Part shown: positions 1 to 7,742 of the stretch, one piece after another | Layout of the letters: every line of letters begins with the position of its first letter | How positions within the stretch are numbered: the first letter of the stretch is position 1 | Assembly: GCA_022709105.1 (NCBI GenBank) | Contig: JAKIXL010000019.1 | Coordinates: 1-17,480, forward strand | Length of the DNA stretch: 17,480 nucleotides | From: Thermoplasmatota archaeon | Lineage (GTDB): Archaea; Thermoplasmatota; Thermoplasmata; Methanomassiliicoccales; Methanomassiliicoccaceae | Direction of reading: 5' to 3' | The notes under the pieces: generated by a model | Told to the model about the DNA's origin: nothing | What the model saw: the letters and a program-made list of their open reading frames with translations, nothing else | Database searches by the model: none | Made by a program: the position numbers and the translations under genes

Positions 1-1
1 C

Positions 2-556
2 AGCGACGAGGTGTATCGAGAGATGGCCTATGGACCGGTCCCCCGGGCAACGTTTCACTTCGGGGAGAACGCCGTTTCGGTCTCCAGCGTTACCAAGCTC
101 AACGGCCTGCGCGGGCTCCGGGCAGGATGGCTGATCGGAGCGCCGGACGTGGTCCGGAAGGTCGAGGCCGCCAGGATCTACACCTCCTACCGCCTGCCGG
201 CGATAACCTGCGAGTACGCCGCGGAGGCGGTCAAGCGGAGGGAATGGTTCAGGGAGAGGGCGCTTCGCACTGCGGAGAGGAACCTGCCCGAGCTCAAAGG
301 ATGGCTTGAGAGCGAGCCTCGGATCGCATGCCGCCTTCCGGACGGGGCCTTGATGGCCCACCTTCGCCTTCCGCCGGGGATCGATGACCTGGACCTAAGC
401 GAGCGCCTGCTGGATTCCAAGGTGGCGGTCGGCCCTGGCCGCTACTGGGGGGCGCCCGGGACCATCAGAGTGACCTTCTCCTGCTCCCGGTCGGAGCTGG
501 CATCCGGACTGGGAGCGATATCCTCCATCCTGGACGCGATCGGCGCTCCAAGATGA
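2..556 (+). CDS. PLP-dependent class I/II aminotransferase, C-terminal part (5' end outside window)
   Basis: The frame is open from base 2, so the gene enters the window from the left; about 184 C-terminal residues of what is normally a 350-400 residue enzyme are present. The first visible residues, SDEVYREMAYG, match the fold-type I segment around the PLP-contacting Asp and Tyr. The Schiff-base lysine is visible in SVSSVTKLNGLRGLRAGW (codon 95-97), and the Arg-rich segment after it is the usual phosphate-binding region. A C-terminal Arg in TIRVTFS fits the carboxylate-binding Arg of aspartate/aromatic aminotransferases. The enzyme should transfer amino groups between an amino acid and a 2-oxo acid in the cytoplasm. 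Its substrate cannot be read from this part; aspartate or aromatic amino acids would suit the neighbouring pathways, but that is inference. It stops 10 bases before the end of the convergent pheA gene. Confidence 0.88.
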   Translation, partial: SDEVYREMAYGPVPRATFHFGENAVSVSSVTKLNGLRGLRAGWLIGAPDVVRKVEAARIYTSYRLPAITCEYAAEAVKRREWFRERALRTAERNLPELKGWLESEPRIACRLPDGALMAHLRLPPGIDDLDLSERLLDSKVAVGPGRYWGAPGTIRVTFSCSRSELASGLGAISSILDAIGAPR

Positions 557-566
557 GCGCAGCGGA

Positions 567-1394
567 TCAGGGGACCAGCGGCATGGCGCGGGGATAGGAG
601 CCGAGCACCTTGACGAAAACGGCCCGCCTCACCAGGTCGGTGAGCGCGTCGGCCACCTTGGGATCGTTCACATGGCCGTCGATGTCCACGAAGAACACGT
701 ACTCCCATGCCCTTCCCTTCCGCGGTCGGGACTCCACCTTGGTCATATTGATGCCCCGCCCGGCGAAAGCGCCCATGGCCTCATAGAGAGCTCCCGGAAC
801 GTTCCTGGTGGCAAAGGCCAGGGAGGTCTTGTCGCCGCGGTCGAGCAGATGCGAGGAGCGACGCAGCGCGAAGAACCTGGTGTAGTTCTCGTCGCTCCCC
901 TGGATCCCTTCCCTCAGCACCTTCATCCCATACGCCTCGGCAGCCCGGCGGGAGGCGATGGCCGCCTCGTCCTTTATTCCGCGCTCCTTGATCAGCCGCA
1001 CCGAACCAGCGGTGTCGAAGGCCGGGACCTTCTCCCATCCCGGATATCTGGCAAGAAAGCTTCGGCACTGTCCCAGAGCCTGAGGGTGCGAATAGACGCG
1101 GACGATGTCCCCGATATCCGAACCGGGATGGGATATGAGGCAGTGGACCACTGGCACCAGCACCTCGCCGACGATCACCAGGTCGTTCTCCAGCAGCAGA
1201 TCGTTCACGGCGGTGACGGAGCCCTCGATGGAGTTCTCCACCGGCACGATGCCGTGCTCCGCATCCCCCCGTTCCACAGCCCGGAACACCGACTCGAAGT
1301 CCGGGCAGGGCATGGTGTCCACTCCCGGGAAGAATGAGGCGGCGGCATCCTCGGAGAACGCTCCCTTCACTCCCTGGAACGCGACCTTGCTCAT
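567..1394 (-). CDS. pheA: Prephenate dehydratase with C-terminal ACT domain
   Basis: This 275-residue protein converts prephenate to phenylpyruvate, the committed step to phenylalanine. The catalytic domain fills residues 1-180, starting with MSKVAFQGVKGAFSE and including PVENSIEGS (51-59) and the signature NYTRFF (170-175) with its catalytic Thr172. An ACT domain covers about 188-270, with GALYEAM (201-207) and ESRP (221-224), the two motifs that bind phenylalanine in this family, so feedback inhibition by Phe is expected. There is no chorismate mutase domain, unlike the fused P-protein of enteric bacteria. The open frame runs further upstream, but that stretch is low-complexity Arg/Gly-rich and lies inside lysC. 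The ATG at 1394 lies 2 bases after the lysC stop and has GGTGA just ahead. It is the last gene of the his operon. Confidence 0.95.
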   Translation of the reverse strand: MSKVAFQGVKGAFSEDAAASFFPGVDTMPCPDFESVFRAVERGDAEHGIVPVENSIEGSVTAVNDLLLENDLVIVGEVLVPVVHCLISHPGSDIGDIVRVYSHPQALGQCRSFLARYPGWEKVPAFDTAGSVRLIKERGIKDEAAIASRRAAEAYGMKVLREGIQGSDENYTRFFALRRSSHLLDRGDKTSLAFATRNVPGALYEAMGAFAGRGINMTKVESRPRKGRAWEYVFFVDIDGHVNDPKVADALTDLVRRAVFVKVLGSYPRAMPLVP

Positions 1395-1396
1395 GG

Positions 1397-2764
1397 TCAC
1401 CCGCCGAAGAACTCGCGGTGTATCGTCTTCGTGGTCTTCTCCAGGTCCTTGCGCTTCACCGTGAACGTCAAGGCCACGGTGGACGCTCCGGCGGATATCA
1501 GGCTGATGTTGGTCCCGCTGCCGGCAACGATGCTGAACACCTTCCCTGCAATGCCCTCCTTCTGCCCCAGCCCTTCGCCCACCAGGCAAAGGAGCGCGAC
1601 ATCGCGGACCGTCTCCACGCGATCGACCACGCCCTTTTTCGCTTCGCTCATGACCTTCTCCGCCCTCTTCAGGTCCCGCTCCTCGATGAGCATGGACACG
1701 CAGGTCTGGGACGTAGCCGCCGAGTAGACGTTGATGCCGGCCTCCGAGAGCAGGGTGGACATCTCGGACATCACTCCAGATTTCGAGCCGAGCCCCGCGC
1801 CGTAGACCTTGACCATGGCCATGTTGGGCATGCTAGATATGCTCTTTATGGTGCGGTTGCCCTCCACCCCCTTGGGGTTGATGGCAGTGCCCTCGTAGTC
1901 CGGCTTGAAGACGTTCTTCACCCGGATGGTGATTGCCTTGGCCCTCGCCGGTTCGACCGTCCGGGGATGCAGAACCTTGGCGCCGAAGTAGGAGAGCTCG
2001 GCCGCCTCCTCGTAGGACAGCTGGCCGATGGGCACCGCCTCGGGCACGACCTTGGGGTCGGCGGACATGAACCCGTCGACGTCCTTCCATATCTCCAGGC
2101 TGTCCGCGTCGATGGCATTGGCTATCACGCTGGCGCTGTAGTCCGTGCCGTTTCGCCCGAGGAGGGTGATGAAGCCCTCGTGGGTCTTTCCGAAGAAGCC
2201 GGTGACCACCGGGGTCTCCTGCCTCTTGAACATCTCATAGATGCGGGGAGCGATGTTGCTCCTCGTGGTCTCCATGTCCACGGTGGCCGAGCCGAACGTG
2301 CCGTCAGTGACGATCCCCAGATCATCGGCCTCCACGGGAACGGCGTTGACCCCCATCTCCTGAAGCATGGCCGCCATGACGATGACGCTCATTCGCTCTC
2401 CGAAGGACTGCACCAGGTCCCTGGTCCTAGGGGTCAGCTCCTCGAGGTAGATGATGCCGTACAGGATGCGCTCCAGGCGGACCAGCCGCGCGGTGAGCTG
2501 GCTGACCGCGGTCTGTTTTACGTCCATGCTCCCGGCGACCTCGGTAAGCAGCTTGAGGTGGCGGTCCTTCAGCGTCCTCACGAACTGCTGCACCTCCTCT
2601 TCCCGGCGGACCCTGGACATGAAGTCCAGGAGCGAGTCGGTTATCCCCTGTATTGCCGACACCACTATGACCTTCTCCTCTTTGTCGGAGGCTATGATCT
2701 CGCCCACGCTCATCATGCTGGCACCGTCCTTCAGCGAGGACCCTCCGAACTTCTGGACCTTCAT
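1397..2764 (-). CDS. lysC: Aspartate kinase with tandem ACT domains
   Basis: The product (455 residues) phosphorylates aspartate to 4-aspartyl phosphate, the entry step to Lys, Thr, Met and, in many methanogens, to the aspartate-semialdehyde-dependent aromatic route. Kinase-domain motifs are clear: KFGGSS at residues 5-10, FGER at 121-124, LGRNGTDYS (202-210) where bacterial enzymes have GRGGSD, WKDVDG (226-231) and FGAKVLHPR (260-268). Two ACT domains follow at roughly 315-385 and 390-455, the layout of feedback-regulated aspartokinases; the effector (Lys or Thr) cannot be told from sequence by eye. The length is normal for a monofunctional enzyme, with no homoserine dehydrogenase fusion. 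The ATG overlaps the stop of the PHP gene by 4 bases (ATGA), and pheA follows after 2 bases. The next enzyme, Asd, lies in the other operon of this window (13903-14964). Confidence 0.96.
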   Translation of the reverse strand: MKVQKFGGSSLKDGASMMSVGEIIASDKEEKVIVVSAIQGITDSLLDFMSRVRREEEVQQFVRTLKDRHLKLLTEVAGSMDVKQTAVSQLTARLVRLERILYGIIYLEELTPRTRDLVQSFGERMSVIVMAAMLQEMGVNAVPVEADDLGIVTDGTFGSATVDMETTRSNIAPRIYEMFKRQETPVVTGFFGKTHEGFITLLGRNGTDYSASVIANAIDADSLEIWKDVDGFMSADPKVVPEAVPIGQLSYEEAAELSYFGAKVLHPRTVEPARAKAITIRVKNVFKPDYEGTAINPKGVEGNRTIKSISSMPNMAMVKVYGAGLGSKSGVMSEMSTLLSEAGINVYSAATSQTCVSMLIEERDLKRAEKVMSEAKKGVVDRVETVRDVALLCLVGEGLGQKEGIAGKVFSIVAGSGTNISLISAGASTVALTFTVKRKDLEKTTKTIHREFFGG

Positions 2765-3420
2765 CCTTTCCTGACCCTCCGTATGATGTCCTTTGGGATC
2801 CGATTCACGCAGATCTCCGCCTCATCGCGGGTCAGCCCGGCGCCCATGGCTATATGCACCGCGCGCTCCTCGGAGATAAGGTCGTCGGGCGAATGGGTAT
2901 CGGTGTTCACGACCATCTTGGCATCGACCTTGCGGGCCATTCGGACCACATGCCCATTTGTCATAGCGTGCCACGGCCTCGAGGTGATCTCCAGCACCAC
3001 TCCGTTGTCGGAGGCGGCCTGGGCGTCCTCCATGGTGATGAAGCCGGGATGCGCAAGTATGTTCACGTCGGGATTGTTCACCGCCGCGCGGTTCGTTCCC
3101 TTCTCCACCGGTTCGGCGATCGTTTCCCCATGGACGACGATTATCTCCGCCCCGGCCTTCTTGGCCATCTTGATCACGGAATCCATCTTGGCGGCGGGGA
3201 TGTGCGTGAGCTCGACCCCTACCAGCATGTCCAATCCCCATTCCGCCGCCAGGGGGATGGCCTTTTTAGTTTCCTTTATCAGGCGGTGGATGTTGGTGGT
3301 GTCCGCATGATCGGTCACCGCGATGGCCTCGTGCTTCATGACCGCGGCCCGTCTGGCAAGCTCGATGGGCAGCAGTTCGCCGTCGCTGTGGAGCGTGTGC
3401 ATGTGAAGGTCTATCCTCAT
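2761..3420 (-). CDS. PHP-domain metal-dependent phosphoesterase, candidate histidinol-phosphatase
   Basis: This 219-residue protein is a single PHP domain. The metal-ligand set is intact: HMH (His6, His8) followed by Asp13, VTDHAD with Asp37-His38, Glu70 in GVELTH, His97 in VVHGE, His124 in LAHPG, and DTH (Asp174, His176). PHP enzymes hydrolyse phosphate esters with two or three bound metals, and the bacterial HisK/HisJ-type histidinol-phosphatase belongs here. The gene overlaps hisIE by 4 bases on one side and lysC by 4 bases on the other, inside an operon with the other his genes except hisD. No HAD- or HisN-type phosphatase is present in the window. Assignment to histidinol phosphate is therefore an inference from family and context. 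The protein is shorter than Bacillus HisK (about 268 residues). Archaeal RNase P protein Rpp30 has a related fold, but intact metal motifs argue for an active hydrolase. Confidence 0.85.
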   Translation of the reverse strand: MRIDLHMHTLHSDGELLPIELARRAAVMKHEAIAVTDHADTTNIHRLIKETKKAIPLAAEWGLDMLVGVELTHIPAAKMDSVIKMAKKAGAEIIVVHGETIAEPVEKGTNRAAVNNPDVNILAHPGFITMEDAQAASDNGVVLEITSRPWHAMTNGHVVRMARKVDAKMVVNTDTHSPDDLISEERAVHIAMGAGLTRDEAEICVNRIPKDIIRRVRKG

Positions 3421-4031
3421 CTCTTTGCCCCCTTGTGCCTTTCGGAAAGCTTCCTGAACACCTCGGACATGGGAAGGTCGAGGAACTCATAAAGGACCAT
3501 CTGGTGGTAGATCAGGTCGGCGGCCTCCCAGATCTCGCCGTTCCGGTCCTTGCCCTTCCCCGCGATGGCGAGCTCTCCGGCCTCCTCCACCACCTTCTTC
3601 AACACCTTGTCCTCGTCGGACAGCAGCTGGTTGGTGTAGCTGCCCGGCCGAGGGCTCTCCTTGCGGTCGCGGATGATCCTCCTCAGCTCCGGGATGATGG
3701 AAGCGGTGCCGTCCAGGGAACCGTACAGCACCTCGTCGAAGCAGGACGGCCGGTCCAGGTGGCAGGCGTTGCCCGTCTGCTTCACTCTGATGAGCAAAGT
3801 GTCGTTATCACAGTCCGTCTGGATGCTCACGATGTCCTGAACATGGCCGGATTCCTCGCCCTTCATCCACAGCCTCTGCCGGGAGCGGGACCAGAAGTGG
3901 GTCCGGCCGGTGGACAGCATGAGGTTGTACGACTCGAGGTTGGCCCAGGCCATCATCAGGACCTCGTTGGTCTCCGCGTCCTGCACGATCGCGGGGATGA
4001 GCCCGTCATCATCGAACCTTAGGCCGGTCAC
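3417..4031 (-). CDS. hisIE: Bifunctional phosphoribosyl-AMP cyclohydrolase / phosphoribosyl-ATP pyrophosphatase
   Basis: The 204-residue fusion carries out steps two and three of histidine synthesis: PR-ATP to PR-AMP, then opening of the adenine ring. The HisI domain (1 to about 108) shows [10 protein letters not shown] (54-63), the metal site DCDND (73-77; Asp73, Cys74, Asp75, Asp77) and the zinc cysteines Cys90 and Cys97 in [12 protein letters not shown]. The HisE domain (about 115-204) is MazG-like, with acidic clusters VVEEAGEL (147-154) and EAADLIYHQ (169-177). The order, HisI then HisE, is that of the classical fusion. The start is GTG at 4031, overlapping the hisF stop by 4 bases (GTGA); there is no nearer ATG before the conserved [15 protein letters not shown]. 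The PHP gene begins within its stop codon. Confidence 0.96.
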   Translation of the reverse strand: MTGLRFDDDGLIPAIVQDAETNEVLMMAWANLESYNLMLSTGRTHFWSRSRQRLWMKGEESGHVQDIVSIQTDCDNDTLLIRVKQTGNACHLDRPSCFDEVLYGSLDGTASIIPELRRIIRDRKESPRPGSYTNQLLSDEDKVLKKVVEEAGELAIAGKGKDRNGEIWEAADLIYHQMVLYEFLDLPMSEVFRKLSERHKGAKR

Positions 4032-4780
4032 CGCACCAGCACCCCCCGGTCCGCGAGGTATCTCTTAACATCGCCAACGGTGTAGGTGCCGTAGTGGAAG
4101 ATAGAGGCCGCCAGGGCGGCCGAGGCATTGGTCTGCTCGAACACCTGATAGATGTGCTCCGGGCCCCCGCATCCGCCAGAGGCGATGACCGGGATGTCCA
4201 CGCTGTCCGCCACGAGCTGCGTGAGCTTGATGTCGTACCCTTTTGTCGTGCCGTCGGCGTCCATGCTGGTGAGCAGGATCTCTCCGGCCCCCCGGTCCTG
4301 CATCTCATAGGCCCAGTCGGCGGCGTCATGCTCGGTGCGCTGCCTTCCGCCGTGGGTGTACACCTTCCATCCACGCCCCTCGCGCTTTGCGTCGATCGCC
4401 ACAACCACGCACTGGCTGCCGAAGTCCTCGGCACATGCGGTGATAAGCACAGGATCATGGACCGCAGCAGTGTTCACCGAGACCTTGTCGGCCCCGGCGT
4501 TGAGCGCCAGCCTCATGTCCTCCTTGGTGCGTATGCCTCCGCCCACGGTCAGCGGGACGAACAGCCCCTCCGCGGTACGCTCCACGACTTCCAGGAGCGT
4601 CTTCCTGGCGTCAGAGGTGGCGGTGATGTCCAGGAACACTATCTCGTCAGCGCCTTGCCGCTCGTACTCCATGGCCAGGTCCGGAGGGTACCCTACTCCC
4701 TCCAGGTTCTGGAACTTGACCCCTTTGACCACTCGGCCCTCGGTGACGTCCAGACAGGGAATGATCCTCTTGGTCAGCAT
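4028..4780 (-). CDS. hisF: Imidazole glycerol phosphate synthase, cyclase subunit
   Basis: HisF is a (beta/alpha)8 barrel that, using ammonia delivered by HisH, converts PRFAR into imidazole glycerol phosphate and AICAR. The 250-residue sequence is a full-length match: RIIPCLDV with catalytic Asp11 at the top of strand 1, DITATSD (51-57), the phosphate loop TVGGGIRT (78-85), [10 protein letters not shown] with the second catalytic Asp130, TSMDADGT (171-178) and the second phosphate loop ASGGCGG (200-206). Its duplicated half-barrel relation to HisA is visible in the paired Asp and Gly-loop positions. It begins one base after the hisB TAG stop and overlaps hisIE by 4 bases. Its glutaminase partner, HisH, is three genes upstream in the same operon. 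No key residue is missing. Confidence 0.97.
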   Translation of the reverse strand: MLTKRIIPCLDVTEGRVVKGVKFQNLEGVGYPPDLAMEYERQGADEIVFLDITATSDARKTLLEVVERTAEGLFVPLTVGGGIRTKEDMRLALNAGADKVSVNTAAVHDPVLITACAEDFGSQCVVVAIDAKREGRGWKVYTHGGRQRTEHDAADWAYEMQDRGAGEILLTSMDADGTTKGYDIKLTQLVADSVDIPVIASGGCGGPEHIYQVFEQTNASAALAASIFHYGTYTVGDVKRYLADRGVLVR

Positions 4781-4781
4781 C

Positions 4782-5330
4782 CTAGCCGCTCCCGAACCTC
4801 ACAGTGTCCTTGGTGCTCAGTACGTTCTCCCGCGGGACGATGGCCTTCCTCAGCGCGGTGCCCAGGGCCTTGAAGGTGGCCTCGACGACATGGTGCTCGT
4901 CGATCCCACGCTCGATGATGGCGTGCAGGGTGATGCCGGAGGACATGGCGAACGAGCGGAGGAAGTGCGCGTAGAGCGCGTCCGGGCATTCGGCATCGCA
5001 GTAAGGGCGGTCCACTATGTCCAGCGCCACGGTCACCAACGCATCGTCCATGGGCACCATGGCCGAGGCGATGCGGTCCACGGGAACATCCCCCAAGGCC
5101 TGCCGGAACGCCGTGCCCAGCGCGATGGCCACATCCTCCACCAAGTGATGGAGGTTGTCACCGCTCGCCTCCAGCGTCAGGTCGAACGACGCGTACCGGG
5201 CGAGGGTCTCCAGCATGTGCCGGAGGAACTGCTCTTCCACGGTCACATCGGACCGTCCGGCGCCGTCCAGGCGCAGTGACAAGGAGATCGAGGTCTCCTT
5301 GGTCTTCCGCGTCAGCTTTGCCTCTCTCAT
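4782..5330 (-). CDS. hisB: Imidazoleglycerol-phosphate dehydratase
   Basis: HisB dehydrates imidazole glycerol phosphate to imidazole acetol phosphate. This 182-residue monofunctional version has the duplicated fold of the family, and all the expected metal ligands can be placed: His38, His61-His62 and Glu65 in NLHHLVEDV, His136 in SGITLHA, and His146-His147 with Glu150 in [12 protein letters not shown]. The usual FDHML motif reads FLRHML, so Asp is replaced by Arg37; the ligand His is kept. No HAD histidinol-phosphatase domain is fused, unlike enteric HisB. The start at 5330 is chosen over an in-frame ATG at 5339 because it overlaps the hisA stop by exactly 4 bases (ATGA) and lies 9 bases after a strong AGGAGGT site, whereas the 5339 ATG directly abuts that site. 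hisF follows after 1 base. Confidence 0.94.
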   Translation of the reverse strand: MREAKLTRKTKETSISLSLRLDGAGRSDVTVEEQFLRHMLETLARYASFDLTLEASGDNLHHLVEDVAIALGTAFRQALGDVPVDRIASAMVPMDDALVTVALDIVDRPYCDAECPDALYAHFLRSFAMSSGITLHAIIERGIDEHHVVEATFKALGTALRKAIVPRENVLSTKDTVRFGSG

Positions 5331-6031
5331 CGCTTCCATACCTCCTCAGGCCTGATAGTGCCCTGATACAGCGCCAGGCCGACGACCGCTGACCTCACGC
5401 CGATGTCCTCGAGGGCGGCAAGGTCGTTCACAGTGGTGACGCCTCCGGAGGCGATCACGTCGTGGGGGCACATTTCCACGAACCGCCTCATCTCCTCGAT
5501 ATCGATCCCTTTGGCCTTGCCCTCAACGTTGACGTTGGTGTGGAGCACTCCTGCCAGTGGCAGCCCCTCCGTGCTCCGGAGCGTTTCGCGGAGCCTGCTC
5601 TCCGAGGACTCCTTCCAACCTTTGAGCTGGATCCTCCCGTCCTTTGTGTCGACCGCCAGCACCACCTTGTTCCGGTTGGTCCGGGCCAGGTCCTGGAACC
5701 ATTCAGGGTCGGTGATGGCCCTGGTGCCCACCACAACCCTGGAGGCGCCAAGGGCGAGAAGGGTCTGGACAGCCTCGGTGGTGCGGATGCCCCCACCGAC
5801 CTGGAGGGGGACCTTGACCTTGGACATGATGGATGTGATGGCCCCGAAGTTATCGCCTCTCCCCATGGCCGCGTTCAGGTCGACCAAATGTATGGCTGGC
5901 GCGCCCTTGCCCTCCCAGTCGAGAGCGACCTCCCGAGGGTCGGGAAGGGAAACCTTCTCGGTGCCCGGCCTTCCGCCAACCAGCTGCACGGCCTTTCCGT
6001 CCAATATGTCCACTGCCGGTAATACCATCAT
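5327..6031 (-). CDS. hisA: ProFAR isomerase
   Basis: HisA (234 residues) is the (beta/alpha)8 isomerase that performs the Amadori rearrangement of ProFAR to PRFAR, the substrate of HisF/HisH. Visible landmarks are the catalytic Asp8 in LPAVDILDGKAVQLVGG, HLVDLNAA (48-55), the phosphate-binding loop QVGGGIRT (77-84), the second catalytic Asp128 in LAVDTKDG, and the second phosphate loop ASGGVTT (194-200). The length is normal. Two adjacent ATG codons (6031 and 6028) could both start it; the first gives a 4-base ATGA overlap with hisH. It cannot be judged by eye whether it also serves as TrpF (a PriA-like dual enzyme); no trp gene lies in the window. hisB starts inside its stop. Confidence 0.96.
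   Translation of the reverse strand: MMVLPAVDILDGKAVQLVGGRPGTEKVSLPDPREVALDWEGKGAPAIHLVDLNAAMGRGDNFGAITSIMSKVKVPLQVGGGIRTTEAVQTLLALGASRVVVGTRAITDPEWFQDLARTNRNKVVLAVDTKDGRIQLKGWKESSESRLRETLRSTEGLPLAGVLHTNVNVEGKAKGIDIEEMRRFVEMCPHDVIASGGVTTVNDLAALEDIGVRSAVVGLALYQGTIRPEEVWKR
5340..5346 (-). promoter_or_regulatory. Ribosome binding site deciding the hisB start
   Basis: The minus strand reads AGGAGGT, a near-perfect Shine-Dalgarno within the 3' end of hisA. It is 9 bases from the ATG at 5330 but directly abuts the ATG at 5339, so the inner ATG is favoured. Confidence 0.7.
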
Positions 6032-6672
6032 AGCTTGGCCTCGATGAATTTGACGAAGTTCCTCAGGAAGGTCGCCCCTGACGCGCTGCTTTTTTCCGGG
6101 TGGAATTGCACTCCGAGCACATTCTTTTTTCTGAACGCGGAGGGGAACTCCCCGAAATAATCGGTCCGAGCGATGGCCACATCCTCCTCCGGGCGGCCGT
6201 GGAAGGAATGCGCGAAGTAGAAGTACGGAGAGGTCACGCCGTCGAAGAAGCGATCATCGGAGCGGACCTTGTTCCATCCCATGTGCGGAACCCGCTCCGC
6301 CTTTAACTTGACCACCTGCCCCTTGATGAACCCAAGCCCCGGGCCTCTCCCCTCCTCGCTGCCCTCGAACAATATCTGGGCGCCGACGCAGATGCCCAGG
6401 CACGGGGTGCCGGATTCGAGCCGGTCGAGGATGATGTCACGATAGGGAAGCAGGCGCTCCATGGCGCTGTCGAACGCGCCGACCCCAGGGAGGACGATGA
6501 CCTCCGCGCTCAGCAGGTTGCGCATGTTCGACTCTACGACCGGCCTCGCTCCCGCCAGCTCCAGCGCCTTGCGGATGGAGTGGAGGTTGCCAACCCCATA
6601 GTCGGCCACCGATACCCGGACCTTAGGCCGCTGGCCGATGCGGTACGAGTCCGTCTCCTCCGGATACTTCAC
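6028..6672 (-). CDS. hisH: Imidazole glycerol phosphate synthase, glutamine amidotransferase subunit
   Basis: HisH hydrolyses glutamine and channels ammonia to HisF. The class I glutaminase triad is present: nucleophile Cys95 in LGICVGAQ, and His191 with Glu193 in GVQFHPEKS. Also seen are VADYGVGNLHSI near the N-terminus, VLPGVGAF (60-67) and PHMGWNKV (129-136). The start is not obvious because no ATG lies near the conserved N-terminus. GTG at 6672 is chosen: it overlaps the hisC TGA by 4 bases (GTGA), and AGGAGAT sits just ahead. This adds about 17 residues before the usual beginning (RVSVADYG), a small extension over typical HisH; the valine codons closer in are GTC or GTA and cannot start. 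The product is 214 residues. The open frame extends upstream into hisC, but that part lacks any HisH similarity. Confidence 0.93.
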   Translation of the reverse strand: MKYPEETDSYRIGQRPKVRVSVADYGVGNLHSIRKALELAGARPVVESNMRNLLSAEVIVLPGVGAFDSAMERLLPYRDIILDRLESGTPCLGICVGAQILFEGSEEGRGPGLGFIKGQVVKLKAERVPHMGWNKVRSDDRFFDGVTSPYFYFAHSFHGRPEEDVAIARTDYFGEFPSAFRKKNVLGVQFHPEKSSASGATFLRNFVKFIEAKL

Positions 6673-7733
6673 CGATCTCCTGATCCTTCCCAATCCTCGG
6701 TCACCTCCTTCAGCTTGAGGAGCAGCATATCGTTCAGCTCCCTGGTGCCGATGGTCGTCCGGACGCAATCCTCCAGCATCCGCAGGTGGCCGAAGTCCCG
6801 AATGAGCACGCCCTTTTCGGCCAGCCTCCTTACGAGGTCGGAAGAGGGTCTGGGGCTGCGGAACATGATGAAGTTGCTCTCTGACGGGAAGGTCTTGAAG
6901 CCCAGACCGGCCAGTCCGGAGGCTAGCCTGCTCCTCTCCTCGCGCACCAGGCCCACCGCCGCGTCCACGTAGGACGTGTTCTTCAGCGCGGCGATGGCGG
7001 TCAGTTCGCTCACCCGGTCCAGCGAGTAGGGTATCTTCACCCGCTGCATGACCCCGGCCATCTTCAGGTTGGAGGCCATGTATCCGACCCGGAAGCCCGC
7101 GAGCCCGTACGCCTTGGAGAACGTTCGGGTGACGATGAGGTTCTCGAACTCATCCACCCGGGACATGAACGATTCACGGGCGAACTCCCCGTAGGCCTCG
7201 TCCACGATCACCGGGCCGTCGTGCTCCCGGACCACCCGCTCCACGTCCCGGTGGTGGAAGCAGTTGGCGGTGGGATTGTTTGGCGTGCACAGGATGATCA
7301 TCTTCCCCCTCGCGTCCAGGAGAGCATCGGGGTCCAGTTGGAACCCCTGCCCGAGATCGGCGGTGATGAAGCGGCCGCCATTTACCTTGACGAAGAAGCT
7401 GTGGAGGACATAGGATGGGTACGGGGCCACCACGGTCTCCCCCGGTTCCATGAAGGACTTGAAGGCGACATCCAAAGCCTCGTCCGATCCGTTGCCGACC
7501 ACGAAGTTGTCCGCCTCCAGCCCATATTTCTCGGCCAGCGCCGCCCGCAGTTCGTCTGAGTACGGCGTCGGGTATTGGTTAAGGTCGAGGTCCATGCACC
7601 TCGCGAGAACGTCCTTCACCACGGTGTTCGGGCCCAGAACGTTCACCGAGGTGTCCATGCGCACCGCCTTGACCTTTGGATTGTAGTAGAGCGGAATGTC
7701 CCGCACGGTGGACCTGACCCACGATTCGTTCAT
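6669..7733 (-). CDS. hisC: Histidinol-phosphate aminotransferase
   Basis: HisC (354 residues) transfers the amino group of glutamate to imidazole acetol phosphate, giving histidinol phosphate; it is a cytoplasmic PLP enzyme of fold type I. Landmarks are NQYPTPYSDELR (52-63), VGNGSDEAL (79-87), TPNNPT (150-155), the PLP-contact segment VIVDEAYGEF (175-184), the Schiff-base Lys207 in TRTFSKAYGLAGFRVGY, and a C-terminal Arg in DCVRTTIG. This sequence pattern is that of HisC rather than of aspartate aminotransferases. The ATG at 7733 follows the hisG stop by 9 bases, and GGTGA occupies part of that gap. hisH starts within its stop codon. Its product is the presumed substrate of the PHP phosphatase later in the operon. 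Confidence 0.95.
   Translation of the reverse strand: MNESWVRSTVRDIPLYYNPKVKAVRMDTSVNVLGPNTVVKDVLARCMDLDLNQYPTPYSDELRAALAEKYGLEADNFVVGNGSDEALDVAFKSFMEPGETVVAPYPSYVLHSFFVKVNGGRFITADLGQGFQLDPDALLDARGKMIILCTPNNPTANCFHHRDVERVVREHDGPVIVDEAYGEFARESFMSRVDEFENLIVTRTFSKAYGLAGFRVGYMASNLKMAGVMQRVKIPYSLDRVSELTAIAALKNTSYVDAAVGLVREERSRLASGLAGLGFKTFPSESNFIMFRSPRPSSDLVRRLAEKGVLIRDFGHLRMLEDCVRTTIGTRELNDMLLLKLKEVTEDWEGSGDR
6675..6681 (-). promoter_or_regulatory. Ribosome binding site deciding the GTG start of hisH
   Basis: The minus strand reads AGGAGAT. Its GGAG core ends 4 bases before GTG at 6672, inside the 3' end of hisC. It supports the GTGA-overlap start for hisH. Confidence 0.6.
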
Positions 7734-7742
7734 CCGCTCACC

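Noticed and set aside
557..566. Possible terminator between the aminotransferase and pheA
   Set aside because: Only 10 bases separate the convergent stops, with no hairpin or T-rich run.
1395..1589. Longer N-terminus of pheA
   Set aside because: The extra 65 residues are an out-of-frame read of lysC, Arg/Gly/His-rich; the family begins at MSKVAFQG.
1334..3310. Long + strand open frame (658 codons) opposite lysC and the PHP gene
   Set aside because: It is antisense to two clearly recognised genes, is rich in His, Leu, Arg and Gly as expected from reading high-GC genes backwards, and shows no domain.
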